Below, one piece after another: positions 7,958 to 15,565 of a DNA stretch of 64,000 nt; positions within the stretch are counted from its first letter, which is position 1, and each line of letters opens with the position of its first letter. Both the position numbers and the translations under genes were made by a program. Source of the stretch: Variovorax sp. TBS-050B (GTDB lineage: Bacteria; Pseudomonadota; Gammaproteobacteria; Burkholderiales; Burkholderiaceae_C); assembly GCF_029893635.1 (NCBI RefSeq), contig NZ_JARXYR010000002.1:4563001-4627000 (forward strand), given 5' to 3'. The notes below the pieces were generated by a model, which saw nothing but the letters and a program-made list of their open reading frames with translations, ran no database searches and was not told the origin of the DNA.

Positions 7958-9271
7958 TTGCTGCTGCGCAAGGAACTCGGCGTCGTCGAGAACTCATACT
8001 ACGAAGCCAGCGTGCAGCGCGCGGCCCGCTTCGAGGCCGCGCGCCCGCTCGAGGGCATCGCCACCGCCGACGTCTGCGTGGTGGGCGGCGGGCTCGCGGG
8101 CCTGTCGGCCGCGCTCGAACTCGCGACGCGCGGCTACGCGGTGGTGCTGCTCGAGGCGCAGCGCGTCGGCTGGGGCGCGTCGGGCCGCAACGGGGGACAG
8201 GCGATCGTGGGCTTCGGTTCCGACGGGGAGCAGGCCATCGAGAAGCAGTTCGCGCCCGAGGACGCGCGCCGCGCCTGGAACATCTCGGTCGAGGGGCTGG
8301 ACCTGCTGCAGACCCGCATCGCGCGCCATGCGATCGACTGCGACTGGCAGCCGGGCTATCTCAACCTTTCGGTCAAGCCCTCGAAGTCGCGCGCGCTGCG
8401 CGAGTGGATGGCGCACGTGGAGCGCCTGCACGGTTACCCGCTGCAGTGGATCGGGCCCGCAGAGATCGGCCAGTGGGTGGACAGCCCGCGCTTCGATGCC
8501 GGCACCTACGACGCGCGCTCGGGCCACCTGCATCCGCTGAAGTATTCGCTGGGCCTCGCGCGTGCGGCGCGCGAGGCGGGCGTGCAGCTGCACGAGAACT
8601 CGGCCGCGCAGGTCATCGAGCGCGGCGCGCGGCCCGTGGTCAAGACGGCGCAGGGCGAGGTGCGCTGCAGCTTCGTGGTGCTGGCGGGCAACGTCTACCT
8701 GGCCGAGTACGGCGACGACGTGGCGCCCGAAGTCTCCTCGCGCATCATGCCCGTGGGCACCTACATGATCGCGACCGAGCCGATGGACAGGGCCCGCGCC
8801 GACGCGCTGATGCGCGGCCGCCCCGCCGCGTCGGACACCAACTTCGTGCTCGACTACTTCCGCCTCAGCGCCGACCACCGGCTGCTCTTCGGCTCGGGCG
8901 ACAGCTACAGCGCGCGCACGCCGCGCAACCTGATCGACAAGATCCGCGCCAGCATGCTCGCGGTCTTCCCGCAGCTCGCCGACCTCGGCATCGACCATGC
9001 CTGGGGCGGCTTCGTCGACATCACGATGAACAAGGCGCCCGACTTCGGCCGCATCGGCCACAACATCTACTACCTGCAGGGCTTCTCGGGCCACGGCCTC
9101 GCGCTCACCGGCATGGCCGGCAAGCTCGCGGCCGAGGCCATCGCGGGCCAGGCCGAGCGCTTCGATCTGTTCGCGCGCATCGGGCACCATGCCTTTCCGG
9201 GCGGCACGCTGCTGCGCACGCCAGCGCTGGTGCTGGGAATGATGTACTACCGGCTGCGGGACCGGCTGTAG
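7958..9271 (+). CDS. FAD-dependent oxidoreductase, PuuB-like (gamma-glutamylputrescine / amine oxidase type)
   Basis: 437 residues of the DAO/PuuB family, which oxidatively deaminates amino groups. The FAD dinucleotide fold VVGGGLAGLSAALELATRGY lies at residues ~47-66, followed by the typical AQRVGWGASGRNGGQ, which binds FAD. The C-terminus has GGFVDITMNKAPDFGRIG and GFSGHGLALTGMAGKLAAEA. It starts with a TTG that directly abuts the homospermidine synthase stop (TGATTG), implying translational coupling; no better in-frame start lies upstream. Next to homospermidine synthase it most likely acts on a polyamine or its gamma-glutamyl derivative, but the substrate is not proven. Confidence 0.82.
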   Translation: MLLRKELGVVENSYYEASVQRAARFEAARPLEGIATADVCVVGGGLAGLSAALELATRGYAVVLLEAQRVGWGASGRNGGQAIVGFGSDGEQAIEKQFAPEDARRAWNISVEGLDLLQTRIARHAIDCDWQPGYLNLSVKPSKSRALREWMAHVERLHGYPLQWIGPAEIGQWVDSPRFDAGTYDARSGHLHPLKYSLGLARAAREAGVQLHENSAAQVIERGARPVVKTAQGEVRCSFVVLAGNVYLAEYGDDVAPEVSSRIMPVGTYMIATEPMDRARADALMRGRPAASDTNFVLDYFRLSADHRLLFGSGDSYSARTPRNLIDKIRASMLAVFPQLADLGIDHAWGGFVDITMNKAPDFGRIGHNIYYLQGFSGHGLALTGMAGKLAAEAIAGQAERFDLFARIGHHAFPGGTLLRTPALVLGMMYYRLRDRL

Positions 9272-9293
9272 CGGCGGCATCCCGATGCCGCCG
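9272..9293. terminator. perfect hairpin between convergent genes
   Basis: A 9-bp perfect inverted repeat (CGGCGGCAT, loop CCCG, ATGCCGCCG) starts immediately after the stop codon of the PuuB-like gene. It lies before the convergent hemerythrin stop at 9309. It has no T-tract on either strand, so it may act as a bidirectional attenuating hairpin or 3'-end stabiliser and need not be a classic intrinsic terminator. Confidence 0.5.
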
Positions 9294-9308
9294 CCGGCAC
9301 CGCGGCGT

Positions 9309-9905
9309 TCACGAGGCCCGGTGGTGCCAACGCAGATGCCCGGTGCGCCGCGCCACCAGCAGGCCGGCGGCGGCCAGGCCCACCATCGCGATGGCCGCCG
9401 TGTTGCCCGAGGCCGCGCGTCCCATGTCGACCGCGATCTCGCCCGAGCGCGGGCCCACGAGCTGCAGCCGGCGCTTGGTCATCTGCGCGCCGAGGTCGCC
9501 GAGCTTGTCGGCGAGCAGCTTCTCGGCCGCGGGCAGCAGGATGGTCTCCTCGTCCGCCACGTGGTGCATCACGTCGCGCATCAGCGCGGACAGCGTGTCG
9601 TCGTAGTCGCGCGCCTCGGGTTCCATGGCGCGCAGCAGGCCGATCAGCCGCTTCATTTCGGAATGCTCCTCGAGCGCCTGCGTGATGCGCTCGTCCTCGG
9701 TCACCTTGCGCATCTCGGGATAGAAGATCTCCTCCTCGAGCTGGGCGTGGATCTCGAGCGCGGTGCAGATGGTGTTCACCAGCCCCTTCTTCACGCGCGC
9801 GGGCGCGCCGGGCTTGTACTGATGGAAGGTGGACATCACGTGCGTGTGGTCCAGGCGGATCATGTTGGTCGCCGTGGGAAAGAGCCGCGAGACAAAACTG
9901 GTCAT
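9309..9905 (-). CDS. hemerythrin HHE-domain protein with C-terminal hydrophobic segment
   Basis: 198 residues. The di-iron ligand pattern of HHE cation-binding proteins is complete: LDHTHVM (His), EIHAQLEEEIFYPEM (His, Glu), LEEHSEM (His) and MHHVADEETILLP (His-His, Glu). A four-helix bundle should span residues ~15-140. An unusual C-terminal extension carries a hydrophobic stretch (AAIAMVGLAAAGLLVA), which may anchor it to the membrane. A second hemerythrin gene lies 136 bases upstream on the same strand. Such proteins bind O2, NO or iron; the specific role is unknown. Confidence 0.88.
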   Translation of the reverse strand: MTSFVSRLFPTATNMIRLDHTHVMSTFHQYKPGAPARVKKGLVNTICTALEIHAQLEEEIFYPEMRKVTEDERITQALEEHSEMKRLIGLLRAMEPEARDYDDTLSALMRDVMHHVADEETILLPAAEKLLADKLGDLGAQMTKRRLQLVGPRSGEIAVDMGRAASGNTAAIAMVGLAAAGLLVARRTGHLRWHHRAS

Positions 9906-10041
9906 CTTGACCTCCAGGAAAAAAAGACGCCCTCATTGGCCGCCGTCGACGCGCACCGCGCCGTGGGCAACCCGGCAGCCCGGCAGGAGCCGGTCCGGGC
10001 GCACGGCGGGTGGGGCCGGGGCGGATGCGCGGTGCTGCGCG

Positions 10042-10536
10042 TCAGGCCGTCGCGGAGAGCTCTTCCATGAGCTCTTCCTTGCGCGCGGCGAGCTGCTCGC
10101 GCATCTCGATCAGGTCGAGGCCGCGGGCGGCACGCGCCTTCACGAAGATCTCGTTGCGCTCTTCCTTCACGTGGTGGTCGATGTACTCGCCCAGCACGAT
10201 GACCTTGGCGTCGAACTTGTCGTCCACGTCGGCGGCGGACTCGATCTGCGCGATCAGTTCCTTGGCGCTGGCATGCTCGACCTCGGCCTCGTCGAGAAGA
10301 TCGGTCTCCTTGAGCGCCTCGCGCAGCGCCGGATAGAAGATCTCCTCTTCGATCTGCGCATGGACGGTCAGCTCCATGCAGATCTGGTTGGCCAGTTCGC
10401 GCTTCTTCTCCTGCACGTTGGCGGCGCGCGAGTGGGTCAGTTCCTCGTACTCCTTGAACATCTTCTTGACGTTGCGGTGGTCGGTATCGAGCAGGCTGCA
10501 GGCATCGGGTGCCGAGCGCTTGGTGGAAGTGGGCAT
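10042..10536 (-). CDS. hemerythrin HHE-domain protein
   Basis: 164 residues. Di-iron ligands are visible in LDTDHRNVKKMF (His), TVHAQIEEEIFYPAL (His, Glu), VEHASAKELI (His) and YIDHHVKEERNEIF (His-His, Glu). It lacks the hydrophobic tail of its neighbour at 9309 and so is predicted to be cytosolic. It is closely related to that gene in the helix-2 segment (HAQ-EEEIFYP), so the pair probably arose by duplication and divergence. The upstream gap (10537-10648) is short and shows no clear promoter. Confidence 0.88.
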   Translation of the reverse strand: MPTSTKRSAPDACSLLDTDHRNVKKMFKEYEELTHSRAANVQEKKRELANQICMELTVHAQIEEEIFYPALREALKETDLLDEAEVEHASAKELIAQIESAADVDDKFDAKVIVLGEYIDHHVKEERNEIFVKARAARGLDLIEMREQLAARKEELMEELSATA

Positions 10537-10648
10537 CGTGGGCTCCGGGTTTGGTTGATGGAAGCTGAACGATGGAAGGACTGCCTCGACCGCGACGTAG
10601 GAAAGCGACCTGTGTGTACGTAGCAGCGCGCACTACTCGCGCCACCGT

Positions 10649-11155
10649 TCAGGGCCTGCGCGCACCGCGCTGCGCGAGCAGGCAGCCCGCCGCGAGGCCG
10701 ACCGCGAAGAGCCCGTAGACCACGCCCATGGAGCGCTTCGACAGATGGTGCTCGAAGCCCGGCGTGAGCCGGCGCGGCGTGACCGTGTAGTCGATCGCAA
10801 AGGCCACGGCCGTGGCCGCACCCGCACCGGCGAGCGCCTCGGGCACCGTGCGCGGCGGATGGCGCTCGGCATGCAGCCAGGCGTAGAGCAGCGCCCAGAA
10901 GATCGCGCTCGCATGGTGCGTGGCATAGCCCAGCGCGGTGTGCCGCAGCGTGGGCCGGCGCACGGCGAAGGCCTTGTCGCCCCAGAGCCAGTGGCTCGTG
11001 GCATTGGTGGGCGCCACCATGCTGCCGGCCTCGCGGCGGCCGCAGAGCATCAGTGCGGCGGTGGAGGCGACGCTCGCGCAGCTGCCGGCGATCAGTCCGG
11101 TGCGCAGCGCCGACGATGCGGGGGGTGGGTTCTTCATGGCGGTCCTCGTGTTCAT
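10649..11155 (-). CDS. conserved hypothetical membrane protein
   Basis: 168 residues, family not recognised. It has about four hydrophobic helices: residues ~20-40 (GLIAGSCASVASTAALML), ~78-95 (HHASAIFWALLYAWL), ~108-128 (ALAGAGAATAVAFAIDYTV) and ~143-163 (SMGVVYGLFAVGLAAGCLLA). Motifs include ATSHWLWGDKAF and TPGFEHHLSKRSMGVVYG. The start at 11155 overlaps the stop of the alpha/beta hydrolase by four bases (ATGA), so translation is coupled. It is the last gene of the SDR-DUF3182-hydrolase operon. No function can be assigned. Confidence 0.75.
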   Translation of the reverse strand: MNTRTAMKNPPPASSALRTGLIAGSCASVASTAALMLCGRREAGSMVAPTNATSHWLWGDKAFAVRRPTLRHTALGYATHHASAIFWALLYAWLHAERHPPRTVPEALAGAGAATAVAFAIDYTVTPRRLTPGFEHHLSKRSMGVVYGLFAVGLAAGCLLAQRGARRP

Positions 11156-11931
11156 GCGGGTGTCTTGGAGAGCGGGCGCGTCATCGGACCGGCGGACCTG
11201 GCGCCGAGCGTCATCTCGGTCATCCACGACACCAGCAGTTGCCCGTAGGCCTGCCGGTGCGACTGCTTCGACAGCGCATGGTCCGCACCCGACAGCACGC
11301 GGTAGGTGGCGGACCGCACGCGCTTGAAGGCGCCGAGGTAGTTCTCGATGACCGGGTGCGGCACGATCTGGTCGTGTTCCGACTCGACGATCAGCACGTC
11401 GCCCGTGAAGGCCTCGCAGGCGGCGAGCGCGCGGTTGTCGCGCGGCCCGACGAGCGTGCGGCGATAGGCCACGAGGTCCGGCCTGCTGAGCTGGCCCTTG
11501 GGCGCGAGCCATTCGCGGTCGCGGTAGAGCGCCGGCGCCCGCAGCGCGAGCCAGCGCACCGGCCGCATCGCACTGACCAGCGCGGCCAGGTAGCCGCCGT
11601 AGCTGCTGCCGACGATCGCGATCGCGTCGGGGTCGACGGTCGGATGGCTGATGAGCGTGTCGTAGGCCGCGAGCACGTCGCGCAGGTTGTCCTCGCGCGT
11701 GACCTCCTGGCGCAGCGACGCATGGCGCGCATGGCCGCGCAGGTCGAAGGTCAGGCAGACGCAGCCCAGCGCGGCGATCTCGTGCGCGCGCGCGATGTAC
11801 TGCTCCTGGCTGCCGTCCCATCCGTGCACCAGGAGCACGCCGGGAACCATGGTGGAAGCGGCGACCAGCGTTCCGGCGATGTGCTGGCCGTCCACGGAGA
11901 TGTCGATGAAGTTATGTCGGGTCGCTGTCAT
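11152..11931 (-). CDS. alpha/beta hydrolase (dienelactone hydrolase-like)
   Basis: 259 residues with the full serine-hydrolase pattern. The oxyanion segment LLVHGWDGSQEQY is near residue 33, the nucleophile elbow GSSYGGYL (Ser) near 108, and an acid in VESEHDQIVPHPV near 193. The catalytic His is in LSGADHALSK near 222. Cytosolic, no signal peptide. Its start overlaps the end of the DUF3182 gene by 20 bases, and its stop overlaps the start of the membrane-protein gene, so it lies within one operon. The substrate is unknown; the fold fits carboxylesterases, thioesterases or dienelactone hydrolases. Confidence 0.85.
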   Translation of the reverse strand: MTATRHNFIDISVDGQHIAGTLVAASTMVPGVLLVHGWDGSQEQYIARAHEIAALGCVCLTFDLRGHARHASLRQEVTREDNLRDVLAAYDTLISHPTVDPDAIAIVGSSYGGYLAALVSAMRPVRWLALRAPALYRDREWLAPKGQLSRPDLVAYRRTLVGPRDNRALAACEAFTGDVLIVESEHDQIVPHPVIENYLGAFKRVRSATYRVLSGADHALSKQSHRQAYGQLLVSWMTEMTLGARSAGPMTRPLSKTPA

Positions 11932-13087
11932 ACGGCTGGAGCACTGCGTACTTCGTCATCGGCCCGTTCTGCCGGTCGGTGCCCTGGTAGTGCACCGTGG
12001 CGCCGGCGGGCACGGCCGCCGCCGCGCCATAGGCCTCGTAGCAGGAGACGCGCACCCGCTCGAGCACCGGGTCGCGCCAGAAGCATTCGAGCGCGAGCAT
12101 CTCGGCCCCGGTCGCGCCGCCCACGCGCCACGATTGCTCGAGCACGCCCGAGCGCCAGGCGCCGCCCGCGCCGGTGCCCTGCGCCACGTCGTAGTTGACG
12201 CGCGAGGCGAAGAAGCCGGGGAAGTTGTCGATCACCGCATGGTGATAGTGCCGCGCCTGGTCGATCGCGAGCCGCAGCGCCGGCGGCGGGCTGGTGAGCG
12301 CGAGCAGCGCGTCGAAGCGGCCGCGCACCAGCGTCAGGTCGGAGCCGCCGTAGACCTTCTGGCCCGCGTTGTCGAGCGTCAGGCGCTGGCGGCCGTAGTA
12401 GCTCACGATCATCTGGTCGACCAGCACCTGTCCCACGCTGAAGGTGTCGGGCTGCGCGAGGTTCTCCTCGATCACCACGCCGTGGCGCGCGATCTCGCCC
12501 TCGTCGATCGCGCCGAGGCACTGGTCCAGCGCCTCCGCGTCGCCCACCACCGTCTGGCCGCGTCCGCCGGTCGCGCAGACCGGCTTCACGCGCACGGTGC
12601 CGTTCGCGAGCAGGTGGCGCCCGGCCCAGCGCGCGTCTTCGCGCGAGAAGGCGGAGAAGCCGTTCAGCACCACGCCGGCCACGGCCTCCGCGAAGGCCGG
12701 CTGCCAGCCCTCGGGGCAGGCGGCCGCGCGTCCGACCAGCGGATGGGTGATGGCCTTGGTCGCGACGAAGGGGTGCGGCACCACGCCGCCGAACAGGTCG
12801 TGCAGCGTCGAGATGCCTAGCGAGCGCGCGAGCTGCGTGCTCGAGACCGTGTCGCTCGGCACGAAGTAGAGCGGCGGCGTACGCTCCTGCGCGCGCGAAG
12901 CGTCGTACTCGCCCGCGAAGCGGAACTGCTTCAGCGCCGCCAGCCGCTCGGCGAAGTTGCCGCGCGTCGCGCGCTCGTGGTCGCTGGCATAGGCCTGCGG
13001 GTCGGCGCTCCAGACGACCACGCTGCCGCCGGTGTGCTGGAGGATCGTGTCCACGAGGGTTGCTCCGGCGTCGAGAAGGGTGTTCAT
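11912..13087 (-). CDS. DUF3182 family protein, possible ATP-grasp enzyme
   Basis: 391 residues, recognised as DUF3182 by VPHPFVATKAITHPL, the loop VRVKPVCATGGRGQTVV (~residues 168-184), YYGRQRLTLDNAGQKVYGG and SGVLEQSWRVGGATGAE. The family has no established function. The Lys-Pro-(x)-Gly-Gly-Arg-Gly loop followed by GVVIEENL (Glu-Glu) and VNYDV resembles the nucleotide-binding architecture of ATP-grasp ligases; that is my inference, not a documented assignment. It lies 15 bases after an SDR gene and overlaps the alpha/beta hydrolase, so it is part of a four-gene operon. Confidence 0.8.
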   Translation of the reverse strand: MNTLLDAGATLVDTILQHTGGSVVVWSADPQAYASDHERATRGNFAERLAALKQFRFAGEYDASRAQERTPPLYFVPSDTVSSTQLARSLGISTLHDLFGGVVPHPFVATKAITHPLVGRAAACPEGWQPAFAEAVAGVVLNGFSAFSREDARWAGRHLLANGTVRVKPVCATGGRGQTVVGDAEALDQCLGAIDEGEIARHGVVIEENLAQPDTFSVGQVLVDQMIVSYYGRQRLTLDNAGQKVYGGSDLTLVRGRFDALLALTSPPPALRLAIDQARHYHHAVIDNFPGFFASRVNYDVAQGTGAGGAWRSGVLEQSWRVGGATGAEMLALECFWRDPVLERVRVSCYEAYGAAAAVPAGATVHYQGTDRQNGPMTKYAVLQPYDSDPT

Positions 13088-13102
13088 GGCGGGCCCCGGG
13101 GT

Positions 13103-13903
13103 TCAGCGGTTCTCCGCCGTGCCGGGCTCGGCGAGCCGGCGGTGCTGCTTCGCGAGCAGCTCCGAAGGCGTGATGTTCGCCATCGCCGCCTGCAGCTTGT
13201 TCTTCCAGCCCGCGACCACGTCGCCCTCGCCCTTCATCATGGCGTCGAAGCCGATCCGCGCGACCTGCGCGGGATCGGCCTTCTTGTCGTCCTGGCCGAC
13301 CTTGGTGTCGAGCATGTCGGCGCGATCGAAGAATTCGGTGTCGGTCGGCCCCGGCATCAGGCAGCTCACCGTCACGCCGCTGTCCTTGAGCTCCTCGCGC
13401 AGCGCGAGCGCGAAGGAATCGAGGAAGGCCTTGGTGCCGTTGTAGACGGCCTGGAAGCTGCCGGGCATGAAGCCCGCGATCGATCCGGTGATGAGGATGC
13501 GTCCTTCCCCGCGCGCGCGCATCGCGCCGCCCACGGTGTGGATCAGGTACAGCGTGCCAGTCAGGTTGGTGTCGAGCACGTGCCGCGCGTCGGCAAAGTT
13601 CTGGTCGAGGAAGGCATGGCCGAGGCCGCGTCCCGCATTCGCCAGCAGCGCATTCACCGGCCGCTGGCCGGCGGCCGCGAGCAGGCGGTCCACGCCCGCG
13701 GTGGTGGAAAGATCGGTCTGCACCGGCTGCACCTCGACGCCGCGCGCACGCAGCTGCACGGCCGCATCCTCGATCTCGGGCTCGTCGGCCGCGATCAGCA
13801 GGTCGAATCCCTCGTTGGCGCAGCAGCGCGCGAGCTCCAGGCCGATGCCCGAGGAGGCGCCGGTGACGATCGCGAAGGGGCGGGTGAAAGCGGAAGTGTT
13901 CAT
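13103..13903 (-). CDS. short-chain dehydrogenase/reductase (classical SDR)
   Basis: 266 residues. The NAD(P)-binding motif TGASSGIGLELARCC is at residues ~14-28, NAG at LLANAGRGLGHAF near 96, and the catalytic Ser in ITGSIAGF near 142. The active-site YNGTKAF (Tyr-x3-Lys) is near 158, followed by PGPTDTEFF. A C-terminal extension of ~40 residues (FDAMMKGEGDVVAGWKNKL) resembles SDRs acting on acyl or fatty substrates. It is the first gene of the operon with DUF3182 and an alpha/beta hydrolase. The SD-like GGAGC lies just before the ATG. The substrate is unknown. Confidence 0.88.
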   Translation of the reverse strand: MNTSAFTRPFAIVTGASSGIGLELARCCANEGFDLLIAADEPEIEDAAVQLRARGVEVQPVQTDLSTTAGVDRLLAAAGQRPVNALLANAGRGLGHAFLDQNFADARHVLDTNLTGTLYLIHTVGGAMRARGEGRILITGSIAGFMPGSFQAVYNGTKAFLDSFALALREELKDSGVTVSCLMPGPTDTEFFDRADMLDTKVGQDDKKADPAQVARIGFDAMMKGEGDVVAGWKNKLQAAMANITPSELLAKQHRRLAEPGTAENR

Positions 13904-14087
13904 CGGGAAAGCTCCTTGTGAACGTGAAGGAAGGCCGGACTCGGCGTGCGTCCGCGACCATGGTCGAACAGCTTCGGGCGCGCCGGGGCGGCATAACACG
14001 CGAGCTGGTGAAAGCGGCCTCCTACGCATGCCTCGCCCTGGCGCCGGTCCTGACGCATACTCCGCCTGCCGCCACCCAGGACACAGG

Positions 14088-14300
14088 ATGACCAAGCCCG
14101 CTGATCCTCCTTCCGCTCCGGACCCCCGCGCCCTCGCCAAGCTGGCCTGGGAGGCCGCCTGGGAACGACTGGGCAATGCGCTGCAGGCGCCCGCCGGCTA
14201 CCCGTGTGCCACGCCCGCGCAGCTCGCCGAATGCTTCGAGGTGGCGCAGGCGCGTCTGGACGAACTCCGCGCCGCCTGCCGGCTGCCGCCCGAGCCCTGA
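14088..14300 (+). CDS. small hypothetical protein
   Basis: 70 residues, starting MTKPADPPSAPDPRALAK after a CAGGA-like ribosome site. It is predicted helical with no Cys-metal sites, signal or membrane helix (AWEAAWERLGNAL, TPAQLAECFEVAQARLDELR). It is divergent from the SDR gene. I do not recognise the family; codon usage matches the genome, which supports it being real. Confidence 0.5.
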   Translation: MTKPADPPSAPDPRALAKLAWEAAWERLGNALQAPAGYPCATPAQLAECFEVAQARLDELRAACRLPPEP

Positions 14301-14419
14301 GGGGAGCCCTGAGGGCCGGCTGCGGCTTGCGCGATCACGCGCAGCTTTCCTACGGTGCGCGCGCGGCGCCTTGGGAATCGTGGGGCCTGCGAAACGACCC
14401 GACGACGACTTCGCCCGCC

Positions 14420-15022
14420 ATGGCATCTGCCCCGCCCGCCCTCGCCCCCGAACACGCCGCCGGCCACACAGCCCTGCTGATCATCGACATGATCAGCTGC
14501 TGGGATTTTCCCGATGCCGACAAGCTGCTTCCCGGCGCGCATGCCATCGCGCGGCCGATCGCCGCGCTCAAGGCGCGCTGCGCGCGTGCCGGCGTGCCCA
14601 CGGTCTACGTCAACGACAACCGCGGGCGCTGGCGCTCCGACCTGCGCCGGCTCGTGGAGCTCTCGCTGGACGCAGGCGGCGCGGGCGCCGAGATCACCAC
14701 GACGCTGCTGCCCGGCGAGAGCGACTATTTCGTGCTCAAGCCCAAGCAGTCCGCGTTCTTCGCCACGCCGCTCGAACTGCTGCTCGCCTACCTCCAGGCC
14801 AGGCGGCTGATCGTGACCGGGGTGGCGAGCGACCAGTGCATCTGGGCCACCGTGGCCGACGCCGGCATGCGCGACTTCGAGGCCGTGGTGCCGCGCGACT
14901 GCGTGGCCTCGCAGACGCCGGAGCGCAACGCGCGCTTTCTGCAGCAAGCGGCCGAGGCGCTGTGCGTGCCCACGACCCCCGGCCCCCGGATCCGCCTGCC
15001 CGCGCGCCGCGGCGGCCGCTGA
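14420..15022 (+). CDS. isochorismatase-like cysteine hydrolase
   Basis: 200 residues of the isochorismatase fold. The catalytic triad is visible: Asp in LLIIDMISCWDF (~residue 22), Lys in FVLKPKQSAFF (~residue 109) and Cys in VTGVASDQCIWATV (~residue 142), with the usual cis-peptide segment GVAS just before it. The family includes nicotinamidases, N-carbamoylsarcosine amidases and ureidoacrylate hydrolases; the substrate is not determined. The ATG at 14420 is preferred because the upstream in-frame sequence is Arg-rich and family-unlike. It is followed after 28 bases by a VOC-family gene. Confidence 0.85.
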   Translation: MASAPPALAPEHAAGHTALLIIDMISCWDFPDADKLLPGAHAIARPIAALKARCARAGVPTVYVNDNRGRWRSDLRRLVELSLDAGGAGAEITTTLLPGESDYFVLKPKQSAFFATPLELLLAYLQARRLIVTGVASDQCIWATVADAGMRDFEAVVPRDCVASQTPERNARFLQQAAEALCVPTTPGPRIRLPARRGGR

Positions 15023-15050
15023 CCCCGCGCCCTGGAACGGAGGACCGCCC

Positions 15051-15443
15051 ATGTTCGCGCACATCCAGCTCGGCGTGCAGGACCTGAACCGCATGACCGC
15101 CTTCTACGACGAGGTGCTGCGGCATTTCGGCATGGTGCGCTTCACCGACCTCGCCCGCGTGGGCCCGGCGGGGGTGCTGTGGCGGCACCCCGGCACCCGC
15201 TGGCCGCAGTTCGTGATCCACCGTCCGTTCAACGGCGAACCCGCCTCGGCCGGCAACGGCTCGCAGGTGAGCTTTCTCGCGGCCTCGCGCGAGGCAGTCG
15301 ACGCGGCATGGAAAGGCGCCCTCGCGCGCGGCGCCACCGATGCCGGCGAGCCGGGCCTGCGGCCGCGCTATGCCGAGGACTTCTATGCGGCCTACTGCCT
15401 GGACCCGGAGGGGCACAAGCTCTGCTTCGTGCACACGCCCTGA
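15051..15443 (+). CDS. VOC (glyoxalase/bleomycin-resistance) family protein
   Basis: 130 residues with a single vicinal-oxygen-chelate domain made of two beta-alpha-beta-beta-beta modules. The first holds FAHIQLGVQDLNRMTAFYDE (His ligand); the second ends DPEGHKLCFVHTP. It has the AFYDEVL and YAAYCLDPEGHKLC signatures of small lactoylglutathione-lyase-like proteins. It has a GGAGG-type ribosome site and lies 28 bases after the isochorismatase-like gene. It is the last gene before the AT-richer glycan island. The substrate is unknown. Confidence 0.82.
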   Translation: MFAHIQLGVQDLNRMTAFYDEVLRHFGMVRFTDLARVGPAGVLWRHPGTRWPQFVIHRPFNGEPASAGNGSQVSFLAASREAVDAAWKGALARGATDAGEPGLRPRYAEDFYAAYCLDPEGHKLCFVHTP

Positions 15444-15480
15444 GCCCTGAGGACCCCCAACCGAGCCTGCCTCTCAGACC

Positions 15481-15565
15481 GAAAATCACACCTGTACCGG
15501 TCTGCGATAATGCCGCCGATCAGATTACAAATGATCAGGCGCTGACAGGAGGCCATTACAACGAT
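15481..15565 (+). promoter_or_regulatory. probable promoter region of the glycan cluster
   Basis: This is the only non-coding gap before a run of co-directional genes. It contains TGCGATAAT (TG-extended -10-like GATAAT at 15506-15511) and an AGGAGG ribosome site at 15547-15552, some 13 bases before the ATG at 15566. No convincing -35 box is seen. Base composition turns AT-richer at this point. Confidence 0.3.
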
